Source: a virus | Reading direction: 5' to 3' (one strand) | IMG/VR virus record: IMGVR_UViG_3300032086_004983 | Location: 1 to 64,000 of that record | Length of the DNA stretch: 64,000 nucleotides | Part shown: positions 8,661 to 17,513 of the stretch, one piece after another | Layout: the number at the start of each line of letters is the position of its first letter | Numbering within the stretch: the stretch's first letter is position 1 | Program-made: the position numbers and the translations under genes | The notes under the pieces: model-generated | What the model was told of the DNA's origin: nothing | Database searches by the model: none | The model's input: the letters and a program-made list of their open reading frames with translations, nothing else

Positions 8661-9662
8661 ATGAATGTTTCAGTTAACTTAAGCGGCCAAATTAAGGCTG
8701 CAAAAGAAAAAAAAGTACTAAATAAACCTTTTAGAACCTCAAAAGGTCCTAAAAAGTTTTCAGTATATGTTAAAAACGATAAAGGCAATATTGTAAAAGT
8801 TAACTTTGGTGACCCAAACATGGAAATCAAGCGTGATGATCCAGCTAGAAGAAAAAGTTTTCGCGCTCGTCATAAATGTGACACAAACCCCGGACCACGT
8901 TGGAAAGCTCGTTATTGGAGCTGCAAAATGTGGGAAAGCAAAAAATCTGTTACAGACTATACTTCTAAGGGTTTTGTTGATGAAGTTGTCCATCAGTGGG
9001 ACGGTTTAACTTACTGGATTGAAGAAGATTTAATTAAATTAGTTCCTTATTTAGCTCAAGCAGAAGAGATTACAGAAGATATAGAAGCTGATAATGACGA
9101 TTTAAAAGAAGAAAGCTATTCTATGGCTTTAGGTCAATTAGCTTTTGTTTCAGATTATTCAAAAGATTTATTAGAAAGATTAAGAAAAAACCCCGCTTTA
9201 GCCGATAAACTTGAACCATGGGTTCAAAGCAAAATAACTATTATTGAAGATTATTTAGCTTCCATACATAGTTACATGGTTTACCCAAGCGATGAAAAAG
9301 GTTTTGAAGTAGAAGATGAAACTGGCTTAAAAGAAGGAATGCGCGTTATGAATGTTAACGCTGACTGCAAACATTACGGTAGTGAAGGTATTGTCAAGCA
9401 GATTTTAAATTTACCAGACAATATGGGCAAAATTGTCGCTTATGAAGTTATAAACGATGGCCCAACTTACAAAAAGGGTGATATTTTAAAGAAAACAATT
9501 GATCAATTACAAGCTTTAGAAGCTATTGCAAATGCACCTAGAGAAGGAATGAAAACAAGATGGAGTCTACGGTATAAAAAATCCATAGACTGTTCCGACC
9601 CAAAAGGTTTTAGCCAAAAACAATACTGTGACCGCCAAAAAAGAGGCGGAGAATATAAATAA
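8661..9662 (+). CDS. Conserved phage protein with RARHKC/YWSCKMW motif
   Basis: 333 residues. An N-terminal segment with KKFSVYVKNDKGNIVKVNFG and FRARHKCDTNPGPRWKARYW, then WSCKMW, is the hallmark of a phage family often annotated DUF5872 or structural. A helical middle follows, then an SH3/KOW-like stretch (GLKEGMRVMNV ... YGSEGIVKQI ... KKGDILKKT, roughly residues 222-275). The last 40 residues repeat a basic Cys-containing pattern (RWSLRYKKSIDCSDPKGF). Virion or head-assembly role is a guess from relatives. Confidence 0.5.
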   Translation: MNVSVNLSGQIKAAKEKKVLNKPFRTSKGPKKFSVYVKNDKGNIVKVNFGDPNMEIKRDDPARRKSFRARHKCDTNPGPRWKARYWSCKMWESKKSVTDYTSKGFVDEVVHQWDGLTYWIEEDLIKLVPYLAQAEEITEDIEADNDDLKEESYSMALGQLAFVSDYSKDLLERLRKNPALADKLEPWVQSKITIIEDYLASIHSYMVYPSDEKGFEVEDETGLKEGMRVMNVNADCKHYGSEGIVKQILNLPDNMGKIVAYEVINDGPTYKKGDILKKTIDQLQALEAIANAPREGMKTRWSLRYKKSIDCSDPKGFSQKQYCDRQKRGGEYK

Positions 9663-9666
9663 TAAA

Positions 9667-10200
9667 ATGAAATCGAATTTTAAAGTAGACCCTAAAAATT
9701 TAGTTACAGAAGTTTCCATCTCAAATGTGATGGAAGAAGAAGAAAAAGCTATGTACACCGCATACATGAGTGAATGTATGATGGATGAAGCTATGTTTGT
9801 TGATACAGCCGGTATGTCTTCAGCAGATGCTAAATACATGTGCGGTATGTCTTATAATAAAAATAGAGCAATGCTAATGGAAGGCGCTGGAGAACTCACC
9901 GACGAGCAAAAAGGTCTACCAAATAATTTAAAAATAGGAATTTTAAAGAGATACGAAAAAGCTGGCACATTGTCAGAAGAAGGAAAAAAACAGTTAGAAA
10001 GTTTAGCTGGAATGATGGAAATGAAAGCAGAACCCACAGCAGTATTTGTGGACGAACCTGCTCCAGATACTGGAGAAATCACTCCTAAACTTGCAGAAGA
10101 AGGATTAAAGATAGATGAAGAGCTTAAAAAGAAAAATGTAGAAGAAGCTCTAAAAAATCCGGGTTTACAAAGCCCAACTTTCACTCCCACTAATGAGTAA
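9667..10200 (+). CDS. Unknown phage protein, Met-rich
   Basis: 177 residues from the ATG at 9667; a longer GTG-initiated frame from 9628 would overlap the previous gene by 35 bases and looks less likely. The middle has many Met and Ala residues (SECMMDEAMFVDTAGMSS, AKYMCGMSYNKNRAMLME), the end is acidic with Pro-rich linkers. No recognised family. It ends the transcription unit: a strong terminator follows directly. Confidence 0.55.
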   Translation: MKSNFKVDPKNLVTEVSISNVMEEEEKAMYTAYMSECMMDEAMFVDTAGMSSADAKYMCGMSYNKNRAMLMEGAGELTDEQKGLPNNLKIGILKRYEKAGTLSEEGKKQLESLAGMMEMKAEPTAVFVDEPAPDTGEITPKLAEEGLKIDEELKKKNVEEALKNPGLQSPTFTPTNE

Positions 10201-10205
10201 CACCT

Positions 10206-10231
10206 AAACCGCCGACATCGGCGGTTTTTTC
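10206..10231 (+). terminator. Rho-independent terminator
   Basis: ACCGCCGA and TCGGCGGT form a GC-rich hairpin followed by six T residues, 6 bases after the stop at 10200. It closes the nrdJ-to-10200 unit and insulates the promoter that follows. Confidence 0.88.
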
Positions 10232-10233
10232 TT

Positions 10234-10262
10234 TTGACATTCTAGGCTTTTTAGCTTAGAAT
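10234..10262 (+). promoter_or_regulatory. Sigma70-type promoter of the replication block
   Basis: TTGACA at 10234-10239, a 17-base spacer, and TAGAAT at 10257-10262. It is near-consensus and directly follows a terminator. The ATG at 10271 begins 8 bases after the -10 element, so the transcript would have almost no leader. Confidence 0.8.
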
Positions 10263-10270
10263 TGTTGTTG

Positions 10271-10609
10271 ATGAATAAGAAGGATCTTCTTAAGAAGCTT
10301 ATTTCTGTGCCAGAGAAGCAAACTGCTTCTTTTTGGTCTAGAGAATATAAGCTGTTGAAAAAAGTTTTGGAAAAATATCCTGATATGTCATTTTGGACAA
10401 AATTTGACATAAGAGAAAAACCTCCGTCAATAAAGTGTCTCTTGAACGATAATTTCTTCAGATATGTTGATTATCACTATAATAAGCATATACCTGAATA
10501 CATAAACCCTGAAATAAAAATTGGAAATAAAGAGGGCAGAACAAGAAAAATAAAAAAGAGAATAAATACAATAAGAAAGTTTATAGAAAACGATGAAAAA
10601 GACAAGTAA
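10271..10609 (+). CDS. Unknown small basic protein at head of replication operon
   Basis: 112 residues from ATG at 10271 (a TTG at 10262 lies inside the promoter and is rejected). Rich in Lys, Tyr, Trp and Phe, with FWSREYKLLKKVLEKYP and a Lys/Arg-rich C-terminal helix (RTRKIKKRINTIRK). First gene after a strong promoter, and its 3' end overlaps the RecA-like gene by 17 bases. No family recognised; position suggests a replication or early function. Confidence 0.5.
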   Translation: MNKKDLLKKLISVPEKQTASFWSREYKLLKKVLEKYPDMSFWTKFDIREKPPSIKCLLNDNFFRYVDYHYNKHIPEYINPEIKIGNKEGRTRKIKKRINTIRKFIENDEKDK

Positions 10610-11789
10610 AAAGAATGATGGTAATAGCATTTTAACTTCTCAAGAACAGTTAAATAGCTTTTTGAAACAAAACAAAGATTCACATTTTAACTTTGAGCAA
10701 ACTATTAATTATAGAGTTCCAAGCGGAAGTATGACTCTTGATTATTATTTAGATGGAGGTTTGGGAACTGGGCTACATAGATTTGTAGGCATGAACGAAG
10801 GAGGCAAGACTAGCTGCGCACTTCAGTTTCTAAAAAACTTTTTAGAAGTCAAAAACGAAAACAGAAAAGGCTTTTACATTAAAGCTGAAGGTAGACTAGG
10901 GGAAGAGATCTCTGAGCGGTCAGGAGTTAAATTTGTAACGAATACTGACGAATGGGAGGAGGGAACCTGTTTTGTGTTTGAAACAAATATATATGAAACA
11001 GCTGTTGACGCTATGAGACAGCTAGTTGGCAAAAATCAAGAAAATAATAGATACTTTTTTATTATTGATTCTGTAGATGGCTTATTAAGAAAAGATGATT
11101 TAGATAAAACATTCGAAGAATCTCAAAAAGTCGCTGGCGGCGCAGTTGTCGCAGGTACATTCATGAAAAAATGTGCAGCCGCTCTTCAAAAAAGAGGTCA
11201 TATTGCAATATTTATTTCTCAAGTTAGAGATGATATTAAATTAGATCCTTATAGCAAAGCGCCAGTCAGACAAACTTCCGCCACAGGAGGCAATGCTCTT
11301 TTGCATTTTGCTAATTGGATTCTTCAGTTTGAAGCTAGAAATAAGTCTGATTTAATTCTTCAAGATGAAAAAGCTATTCCAGATGTTCAAAAAAATCCAT
11401 ACATAGGTCACCAAGTAAAAGTTACAGTCAAAAAATCTCCAAATGAGAGAACAAATTCTGTGATACGATATCCTATTAGATATGGCAGGAAAAACGGTAC
11501 ATCAAACTGGATAGAAAAAGAAATCAGTGATTTTATTCAAGGTTGGGGCATGGTGACCAAAAAAGGCGCTTGGCTATCTTTTGAAGAAGATGTTGTAGAA
11601 ACTGCGAAAAAGTTTGGAGTAGATCTTTCTAGCCAAATACAAGGAGTGCCTAAGCTAGAAGCGCTTATATCAGAAAATGAAAACGTTAAAAAATTCTTTG
11701 TAGGCTACATAAAACAGAATTTGTTGTCATTTTTAAATGAAGATATAGATGGAACTACTGACGATATACGGGAAGAAGAAGAGGTATAA
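10593..11789 (+). CDS. RecA/UvsX-like recombinase
   Basis: 398 residues. Walker A GMNEGGKT at residues 66-73 and Walker B YFFIIDS near 154-160 are in RecA-like spacing. After them come SQVRDDI and a loop with SATGGNALLHFANW that match the L1/L2 DNA-binding region and the start of the RecA core's last strands. The protein should polymerise on ssDNA and catalyse strand exchange for recombination-dependent replication and repair, next to the helicase and primase. It could also be a RadA/DMC1-type paralogue; the ATPase core is clear, the subfamily is not. Confidence 0.85.
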   Translation: MKKTSKKNDGNSILTSQEQLNSFLKQNKDSHFNFEQTINYRVPSGSMTLDYYLDGGLGTGLHRFVGMNEGGKTSCALQFLKNFLEVKNENRKGFYIKAEGRLGEEISERSGVKFVTNTDEWEEGTCFVFETNIYETAVDAMRQLVGKNQENNRYFFIIDSVDGLLRKDDLDKTFEESQKVAGGAVVAGTFMKKCAAALQKRGHIAIFISQVRDDIKLDPYSKAPVRQTSATGGNALLHFANWILQFEARNKSDLILQDEKAIPDVQKNPYIGHQVKVTVKKSPNERTNSVIRYPIRYGRKNGTSNWIEKEISDFIQGWGMVTKKGAWLSFEEDVVETAKKFGVDLSSQIQGVPKLEALISENENVKKFFVGYIKQNLLSFLNEDIDGTTDDIREEEEV

Positions 11790-12156
11790 AAACCTTAGAA
11801 AATATTTAATAGACTGGGAAGCTAGTAGCAGAAGTAAATTTCAAACTACAGTAAAAAAGTTTATTAAATTATACTGGGATCAAGATGTAGTGTTTGAAGA
11901 GTTTCCAGTAGTAGGGTCAAGGTTGTCCTTGGATTTCTACAATGCTAATAAAAAAGTAGCTATAGAAGTCCAAGGGCAACAACATGTAAAATATGTTGAA
12001 TTTTTTCATCAGAATAGATTTAAATATTTAGATCAGTTAAAAAGAGATCAAAATAAAGAAAAATTTTGTGAAATAAATGAAATTACACTTGTGACAATTT
12101 TCCAAAAGGATATAATAGATAAGCACCTTTTTGAGTCTCAAGGTGTAATATTATAA
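11749..12156 (+). CDS. PD-(D/E)XK-type nuclease (Vsr/DUF559-like)
   Basis: 135 residues, overlapping the RecA-like gene by 41 bases. The core reads RLSLDFYNANKKVAIEVQGQ, which supplies the Asp and the E-x-Q of a PD-(D/E)XK active site, followed by QLKRDQNKEKFCEINEITLV as in Vsr/DUF559-type nucleases. Set between a recombinase and the replicative helicase, it may process recombination or replication intermediates (inference). A Holliday-junction resolvase role is possible. Confidence 0.65.
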   Translation: MELLTIYGKKKRYKNLRKYLIDWEASSRSKFQTTVKKFIKLYWDQDVVFEEFPVVGSRLSLDFYNANKKVAIEVQGQQHVKYVEFFHQNRFKYLDQLKRDQNKEKFCEINEITLVTIFQKDIIDKHLFESQGVIL

Positions 12157-12425
12157 TGACAATGAAAAAGGGCGTTAACTCAGAGGAATTTAAAAGTTTT
12201 AAAATACCAGAAAATTACTTTAACAAGCTTTTTGAATTCACTGGTTCACCTGATGAAACTTCTAAAGGTTTTATAGTCGCTTATGTAAATCAAGAGGGAT
12301 GCCCCTTGATTTATGCTAAAATAGCTAGCCCCATCGTGCAGATGGGCCTTATTAAAGCTTTAGAAAATTACATTGATGATATGAATAACTCAGAAGATCC
12401 ACTTGACATCGGCTCTGAAGAGTAG
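12156..12425 (+). CDS. Unknown small protein in replication block
   Basis: 89 residues; its ATG overlaps the preceding stop (TAATG). It looks like a small alpha/beta domain (GFIVAYVNQEG, PLIYAKIASPIVQMGLIKALENYI) with an acidic tail. No family recognised. Position suggests a helicase or recombinase partner. Confidence 0.5.
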   Translation: MTMKKGVNSEEFKSFKIPENYFNKLFEFTGSPDETSKGFIVAYVNQEGCPLIYAKIASPIVQMGLIKALENYIDDMNNSEDPLDIGSEE

Positions 12426-12437
12426 TACGTTGTATTT

Positions 12438-13955
12438 ATGATATACTCTTATGACCTCGAAACTCAACTTCTTGCAGGTCTAATAAAATACCCAGATAGG
12501 TATGCAGATATAGCTTCTCACATAACGGAGAAAGACTTTTGGTCGGAGTCTTCTAAAATAAATAGAACTATTTTTTCCGTACTCAAACAAGCTATTGAAA
12601 ACGGAGATGAAATCGATGAAGTAGTTATAGCGCAAAGAGTTAAAGAATTTGGCATATCTTTTGACGATTCCTTAAATCCTTATGACCATATTGAATCTTT
12701 ATCTTTAAGAAAAGTTTCAGCAGACTCAGTTGTAAGCATAGCTTCAGAGCTTAAAAAATATACCGTCCGAAGAGAAATAGCTCAATGCGGTGTTGATATA
12801 AGCAACAAAATGAGGGCGTTGCATAATGCCTCGTTTAATGAGATTATAGAAAAGTCTGATGAAATTTATAACAATCAGATAAATTTATACGAGACAGGCA
12901 CGGACCAACCTGAAAATATTTTCGATTCAATGGAAGAATTGATCGAAGAAAGAGGAGAAAATCCTATAGATGAGTTTGGATTTTCCGGTCCTCATCCAAA
13001 ATTGCAAGATATGTACGGATCTCTCCTCAGGCCCGGTAACATCACTGTTATTGTTGCAAGGTCAGGTGTCGGTAAAACTCAGTTCTGCATAGATTTTGTA
13101 ACAAAGACCTCCGAAAAATACCAAGTTCCGATTCTTCATTTTGATAATGGAGAAATGAGTAAGGAAGAACTGATGTTTAGGCAGTGCGCATCAATGTCAG
13201 GAGTTCCTGTTTGGCTTCTTGAAAGCGGTAATTGGAGAAATAGCGGCAAAGAAATAGTCAGTAAAGTTAGATCAGTTTGGAAAACTATAGCCAAAAAATA
13301 TAAACATTTTTATTATTACAACATAGGAGGATTTAATGTGGATTCCCAAATAAGCATTTTAAAAAGATTTTATTATGCTAAAGTCGGAAGAAACAATCCT
13401 TTAATATTTAGCTTTGATTATATAAAAACAACTAATGAAAATTCTTCCAACAAGAATGAATGGCAAGTAGTTGGAGAAATGGTTGATAAATATAAAAAAT
13501 GTATTCAAAGAGATATTATGGGTGATTCAGGGCCTTGCGTATCTATGATCACTTCAGTTCAATCAAATAGATCTGGAATCACCACAAACCGAAATGCAAC
13601 AAATATTGTAGATGATGAGAGTATCGTTTCGCTTTCAGATAGAATTACTCAGTTTTCATCTCACATGTTTATCTTGAGAAATAAAACAGCAGATGAGCTT
13701 CAATCTGAAAGAGGTTTTGGAACCCATAAACTAATAAACGTAAAAGCTAGACACCTAGGCAGAGATATAGCTGGAGCAGTAAACTTAGTTACAATGAATG
13801 ATGGAACAGCTAGAAAAAATTTCGTTAATTTAGAGTGTAATAATTTCCATATAACTGAAAAGGGCGATTTACGAGATATTGTCAATTCTCAAGATGCAAA
13901 CTCAACAGTAGAAAATAGAAACAATGGAACCGAAGACATACCTGAATTGGACTGA
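12438..13955 (+). CDS. Replicative DNA helicase (DnaB-like)
   Basis: 505 residues. The N-terminal helical domain begins YDLETQLLAGLIKYPDRY, typical of DnaB N-domains. The RecA-like motor has Walker A ARSGVGKT at 207-214, LHFDNGEMSKEELMFRQ (H1a-like) and a Walker B strand ISF..SFDYIKTT near 350. It unwinds the fork as a hexamer ahead of the phage polymerase. Its 3' end overlaps the primase gene by 32 bases, so helicase and primase are translationally linked, and no loader is seen nearby. Confidence 0.92.
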   Translation: MIYSYDLETQLLAGLIKYPDRYADIASHITEKDFWSESSKINRTIFSVLKQAIENGDEIDEVVIAQRVKEFGISFDDSLNPYDHIESLSLRKVSADSVVSIASELKKYTVRREIAQCGVDISNKMRALHNASFNEIIEKSDEIYNNQINLYETGTDQPENIFDSMEELIEERGENPIDEFGFSGPHPKLQDMYGSLLRPGNITVIVARSGVGKTQFCIDFVTKTSEKYQVPILHFDNGEMSKEELMFRQCASMSGVPVWLLESGNWRNSGKEIVSKVRSVWKTIAKKYKHFYYYNIGGFNVDSQISILKRFYYAKVGRNNPLIFSFDYIKTTNENSSNKNEWQVVGEMVDKYKKCIQRDIMGDSGPCVSMITSVQSNRSGITTNRNATNIVDDESIVSLSDRITQFSSHMFILRNKTADELQSERGFGTHKLINVKARHLGRDIAGAVNLVTMNDGTARKNFVNLECNNFHITEKGDLRDIVNSQDANSTVENRNNGTEDIPELD

Positions 13956-15021
13956 AGATCAGTCTGACAAAATAGAAGAAATACTTCTTGATTTAGGTTA
14001 CGAACTTTCTGATAGAGGTAGGTATTGGCAAAGCACTGCAGCGTATAGAGATGGCGACAACAGAACAGCTTTACAAATCTGGAAAAACACTGGTATTTGG
14101 AAAGATTTTGTCCAAGGAACTTCTTACATGCCCTTTAAAAAGCTACTAGAGCTTAGTTGTAAAGATGACAGTAAAGTAGAAAATATAATAACATCTTTAA
14201 AGTCGGATACTAATTCTTTCATACCTGTACACAAAGCGCCAAAAATGGAAACAGATCAGTTTTTTACTCACGACGAAATAGGAGTGCTTTTGCCTCATTA
14301 TGATTTTTACAATAAAAAATCCATAACAGACAAAACTCTTAAAATTTATCGTGCAGGATTTTCTATGTCCGGCAAAATGAATGGCAGGTTTGTTTTTCCC
14401 GTATATGACCCGAATGAAAAAGTCATAGGCTTAAGTGGTAGACATTTACTTTGGGACAAAAACTCTTCTATGCCTAAATGGAAACACTTAGGTCGCAAAA
14501 CAAGATGGGTTTACCCATTTAATATTCCCGATTATAGCGATTTGTTTTATAAAAAAATTAATGAAACAAAAGAAGTCATACTTGTCGAAGGTATAGGTGA
14601 CAGTTTAGCCCTTACAGAGCAAGGTTTTCATAATCATATGGTCATCTTTGGTTTAGACTTGAGCTCTAAACAGATATCACATCTTTTATCATTAGATTTA
14701 GAAAAAATCACTATCGCTACTAATAATGATTATGACAAAAGCAAAAACGCTGGCAGGGACGCAGCAATAAAAATACTTGTTAAATTAATTAAGTATTTTG
14801 ATCCGCAAAAAGTTCAAATAAAGTTGCCTTTGTTGAAGGATTTTGGAGAGATGCTTGAACAACAAGTTGAAATACACAAGTGGGTTCAAAGGAAAATTAA
14901 TCCACTCAAACAGGTATCTAAAATCTTAGAGAATAAAAGAAACATAAAAGATAAAAAATGTGTAAAAATATTAGAAGATTATTTAGAAAAGTTAAGTTTT
15001 GAATCAGACACTATCGGCTAG
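13924..15021 (+). CDS. DNA primase (TOPRIM domain)
   Basis: 365 residues. The N-terminal third lacks an obvious zinc finger; it has FVFPVYDPNEKVIGLSGRHL, the substrate-binding region of DnaG-type primases. The TOPRIM centre is VILVEGIGDSLAL (Glu) and TIATNNDYDKSKNAGRDAA (Asp-x-Asp). It makes RNA primers for lagging-strand synthesis. It overlaps the helicase gene by 32 bases and the next gene by 23. Confidence 0.88.
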   Translation: MEPKTYLNWTEDQSDKIEEILLDLGYELSDRGRYWQSTAAYRDGDNRTALQIWKNTGIWKDFVQGTSYMPFKKLLELSCKDDSKVENIITSLKSDTNSFIPVHKAPKMETDQFFTHDEIGVLLPHYDFYNKKSITDKTLKIYRAGFSMSGKMNGRFVFPVYDPNEKVIGLSGRHLLWDKNSSMPKWKHLGRKTRWVYPFNIPDYSDLFYKKINETKEVILVEGIGDSLALTEQGFHNHMVIFGLDLSSKQISHLLSLDLEKITIATNNDYDKSKNAGRDAAIKILVKLIKYFDPQKVQIKLPLLKDFGEMLEQQVEIHKWVQRKINPLKQVSKILENKRNIKDKKCVKILEDYLEKLSFESDTIG

Positions 15022-16111
15022 TAAAATCAAAACCATGACTTCCTGCTCTTGGTTGTACTGGTGTAAATATCATCTCAAACTTCCAGATAAAACTAATGAT
15101 GGAGCTTTAAAGGGCAGTATTGTGCATTTAGTTTTAGAATGCCTTGGTAAAGACAGGCATAAAAAACATTATGATTTAATATTAAAAGAAGGAACTGTTT
15201 GTGGATCTAGTGCCGTAGAGAGGTTAATTTATAAACACGCCAAATCTTCTAATTTATTAGAAAATCCATCTAATTTAGAAGACATATATGACATGGCTTT
15301 TAGAGGTGTAGTTTACGATTTTTTTGGCAAAAAGATAGGCAGACCCACCGAAACCATTTCAGAAAAAGAATTTGAACTAGAAATTGAAGAAGATGATGTG
15401 AGGTATAAAGTTAAAGGCTTTATTGACAGATTGTTCATGTACAAAAGCAAAGGTATAGCTTTAATTAGAGATTTTAAAACTAATAAAAAAGTATATGAAG
15501 GAAAAGAAGTCACAGATAATTTGCAAGATTACATTTATACTCTAGCTGTAAAAAAACTTTACCCTAAATATAAAGATGTTAAAATGGAGTTCGTATTCCT
15601 TAAAGCAATGCAGAGCTCACAGTCTTCTTCAGGAAAGTGGCAGATAGTTGGTTCATCTGATTCTGTGTTAACAATGAGATCGAAAACCGAAGATGAACTT
15701 AAAGGTTTTGAATATGAATTAACTGACTTTCAGTCTTATGCTGAAAATTTTACTCAGGAAACAGCCACCTCTAGTTTAGCTTCTGAACAAGGTATGCCAA
15801 AAGATGGAAGTTTTAGTGGTCGCCTTTTGTGCGGGTTTGCCAAAAAACCAAATGAACTTAAAAAAGATGGTTCACCAAAGTGGTATTGTTCTTATAAATT
15901 TCCATTTGATTATTACTCAGTTATTGACGAAAAAAATCAAACTAAAAGATCTTTCTTTACGGAAAAAGAAGCTATTGAATATAAACAAAAAAAAGACAAG
16001 ATATTAAAACTTCAGTACACTGGATGCCCCTCATTTAACAAGCCAGCCACACCTCCTCCATTCGAATGGTCTTCCGAAATAGACGATGAATTTGACCTTG
16101 ACAAATTTTGA
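14999..16111 (+). CDS. RecB/Cas4-like PD-(D/E)XK exonuclease
   Basis: 370 residues from a TTG start; the first ATG at 15035 would remove the conserved LSASKIKTMTSC N-terminus, so TTG is preferred. Motifs in order: LSASKIKTMTSCSWLYW, GSIVHLVLE (GxxxH), VKGFIDRLF, LIRDFKTNKK (D-x-K catalytic pair) and QDYIYTLAVKKLYP. This is the Cas4/AddB-like nuclease order. Two further Cys in the last third (LLCGF, WYCSYK) might help bind a metal cluster, but a full four-Cys set is not evident. Likely 5'-3' ssDNA resection in recombination. Confidence 0.82.
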   Translation: MNQTLSASKIKTMTSCSWLYWCKYHLKLPDKTNDGALKGSIVHLVLECLGKDRHKKHYDLILKEGTVCGSSAVERLIYKHAKSSNLLENPSNLEDIYDMAFRGVVYDFFGKKIGRPTETISEKEFELEIEEDDVRYKVKGFIDRLFMYKSKGIALIRDFKTNKKVYEGKEVTDNLQDYIYTLAVKKLYPKYKDVKMEFVFLKAMQSSQSSSGKWQIVGSSDSVLTMRSKTEDELKGFEYELTDFQSYAENFTQETATSSLASEQGMPKDGSFSGRLLCGFAKKPNELKKDGSPKWYCSYKFPFDYYSVIDEKNQTKRSFFTEKEAIEYKQKKDKILKLQYTGCPSFNKPATPPPFEWSSEIDDEFDLDKF

Positions 16112-16132
16112 TATTGATGTAATGTATTTAAC

Positions 16133-16888
16133 ATGCTAGCTTTGTTTAAAAGCCATTACTCTATAGGAAAATCAATTTTAACTCTTAATGATCCGTCTAA
16201 AGTAAAAGATGGCGGATCTGATAGTGTTTTTCAAATAGCTTTAGAAAATAATTTATCAGAGGTAATTTTGGTAGAAGATTCTTTGATAGGTTTTTCTGAA
16301 GCTTATAAAAGATGCATAGAACATAACATAAAATTAGTTTTCGGCCTTAGACTTTCTATGCGAAACTCTAAAGAAGAAGCTGATGCCGAAAGCGAACATA
16401 AAATAATCATTTTTTCAAAAAACAACCAAGGGTGCAAACTCTTAAATCTAATTTATTCTAAAGCTTTCACAGAATTTGACGGCTACTTAACTTATGAAAC
16501 TCTTGAAAAGATTTGGGATGATGCTCACTTAAAATTAGCAGTTCCGTTTTACGATTCATTTTTGTACACTAATTTGTTAAAGTATGGCACTAACTCAATA
16601 CCTAACTTTAATAAAATAAAACCTACTTTTTTTATTGAGTCTAACGGTTTAGCTTTTGACTCATTACTTAAAGATGAAGTTGTAGAATACGCCACCAAAA
16701 ATAATTATTCTACAGAAAAAGTAAAATCAATTTATTATAAAAATAAAAAAGACGCCGAAGCGCTAATGACTTATAAAATAATATGCAACAGATCATTTGG
16801 TAAAGCTAGAAGCTTATCAAGACCAGAGCTTGCGCATTTTTGCAGCAATGAATTTAGCTTCGAATCATGGAAAGAACAAAATGCTTAA
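16133..16888 (+). CDS. DNA polymerase III alpha, separate PHP-like N-terminal part
   Basis: 251 residues resembling the N-terminal PHP domain of DnaE, encoded as its own protein. The fold pattern is there (SHYSIGKSIL, IALENNLSEVILVEDSLIGFSEAYKRC, KLVFGLRLSM, IIIFSKNNQGCKLLNLIYSKAF). The metal-binding H-x-H of active PHP domains has become SHYS, so it is probably not an active phosphatase. Its C-terminus (YKIICNRSFGKA) corresponds to the PHP-palm junction of DnaE. The next gene starts within its last 8 bases. It should assemble with the polymerase encoded at 17510. Confidence 0.72.
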   Translation: MLALFKSHYSIGKSILTLNDPSKVKDGGSDSVFQIALENNLSEVILVEDSLIGFSEAYKRCIEHNIKLVFGLRLSMRNSKEEADAESEHKIIIFSKNNQGCKLLNLIYSKAFTEFDGYLTYETLEKIWDDAHLKLAVPFYDSFLYTNLLKYGTNSIPNFNKIKPTFFIESNGLAFDSLLKDEVVEYATKNNYSTEKVKSIYYKNKKDAEALMTYKIICNRSFGKARSLSRPELAHFCSNEFSFESWKEQNA

Positions 16889-17513
16889 AGACGATAAAAA
16901 ACAGAAATATATATGTTTCGATTTTGAAACTTGTAATTTAAACTTGCTTAGCCCAGACAATAAACCTTGGCAATTAAGCTATATAATCGCACAAGGGTAC
17001 AAGATCGTAAAAGAAAAAGATTGCTATATAAAATGGCCTGACTTAAAACTTTCAGAAGAAGCTAGAAAAATTACTAGATTTGATGATAAAAAATACAATA
17101 GACTAGCTCAAGACCCTAAGAAAGTTTTAGAAGAATTTGAATCTTATTTATACGACAAAGATTACATTATAGTCGGCCAAAACCTTTTAGGTTTTGATGT
17201 TTACATCCACAACATATATAGAAAACTGTTAGGATTAGATTCAGATTTTTCTTATATAAATAGAATTTACGATACTAACTGTGTAGCTAAAGCTATTAAA
17301 AAAGGAATGAAAACTCCCAGCAGTTTAGATAAGTTTATTCAATGGCAGTATAGGCTCAACGATTTCAGAGAAAGAAACTTAAGAACCAGCATAAAAGCTC
17401 AACTTAAGCAGTATAAAATAGATTTCGATGAAAACAAATTGCATGACTCCTTGTATGATGTTCAAATGAATTTGAAAATATTTCGCAAACAATTAATACA
17501 GATAGATTTATGA
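16881..17513 (+). CDS. 3'-5' proofreading exonuclease (DnaQ-like, DEDDh)
   Basis: 210 residues from ATG 16881; an upstream in-frame start would lie inside the previous gene. Exo I is YICFDFETCN, Exo II GQNLLGFDVYIHN, Exo III HDSLYDVQMNLKIF, giving the DEDDh active site. It sits exactly between the PHP-like gene and the polymerase core gene, overlapping both (8 and 4 bases), so it is almost certainly the proofreading subunit of this polymerase. The gene order PHP-exo-pol mirrors the domain order of PolC, where the exonuclease is inserted in the PHP domain. Confidence 0.9.
   Translation: MLKDDKKQKYICFDFETCNLNLLSPDNKPWQLSYIIAQGYKIVKEKDCYIKWPDLKLSEEARKITRFDDKKYNRLAQDPKKVLEEFESYLYDKDYIIVGQNLLGFDVYIHNIYRKLLGLDSDFSYINRIYDTNCVAKAIKKGMKTPSSLDKFIQWQYRLNDFRERNLRTSIKAQLKQYKIDFDENKLHDSLYDVQMNLKIFRKQLIQIDL

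Noticed and set aside
16797-16880. N-terminal extension of the exonuclease gene upstream of 16881
   Set aside because: It lies within the PHP-like gene in another frame and has no family resemblance; the FDFET motif starts soon after the ATG at 16881.
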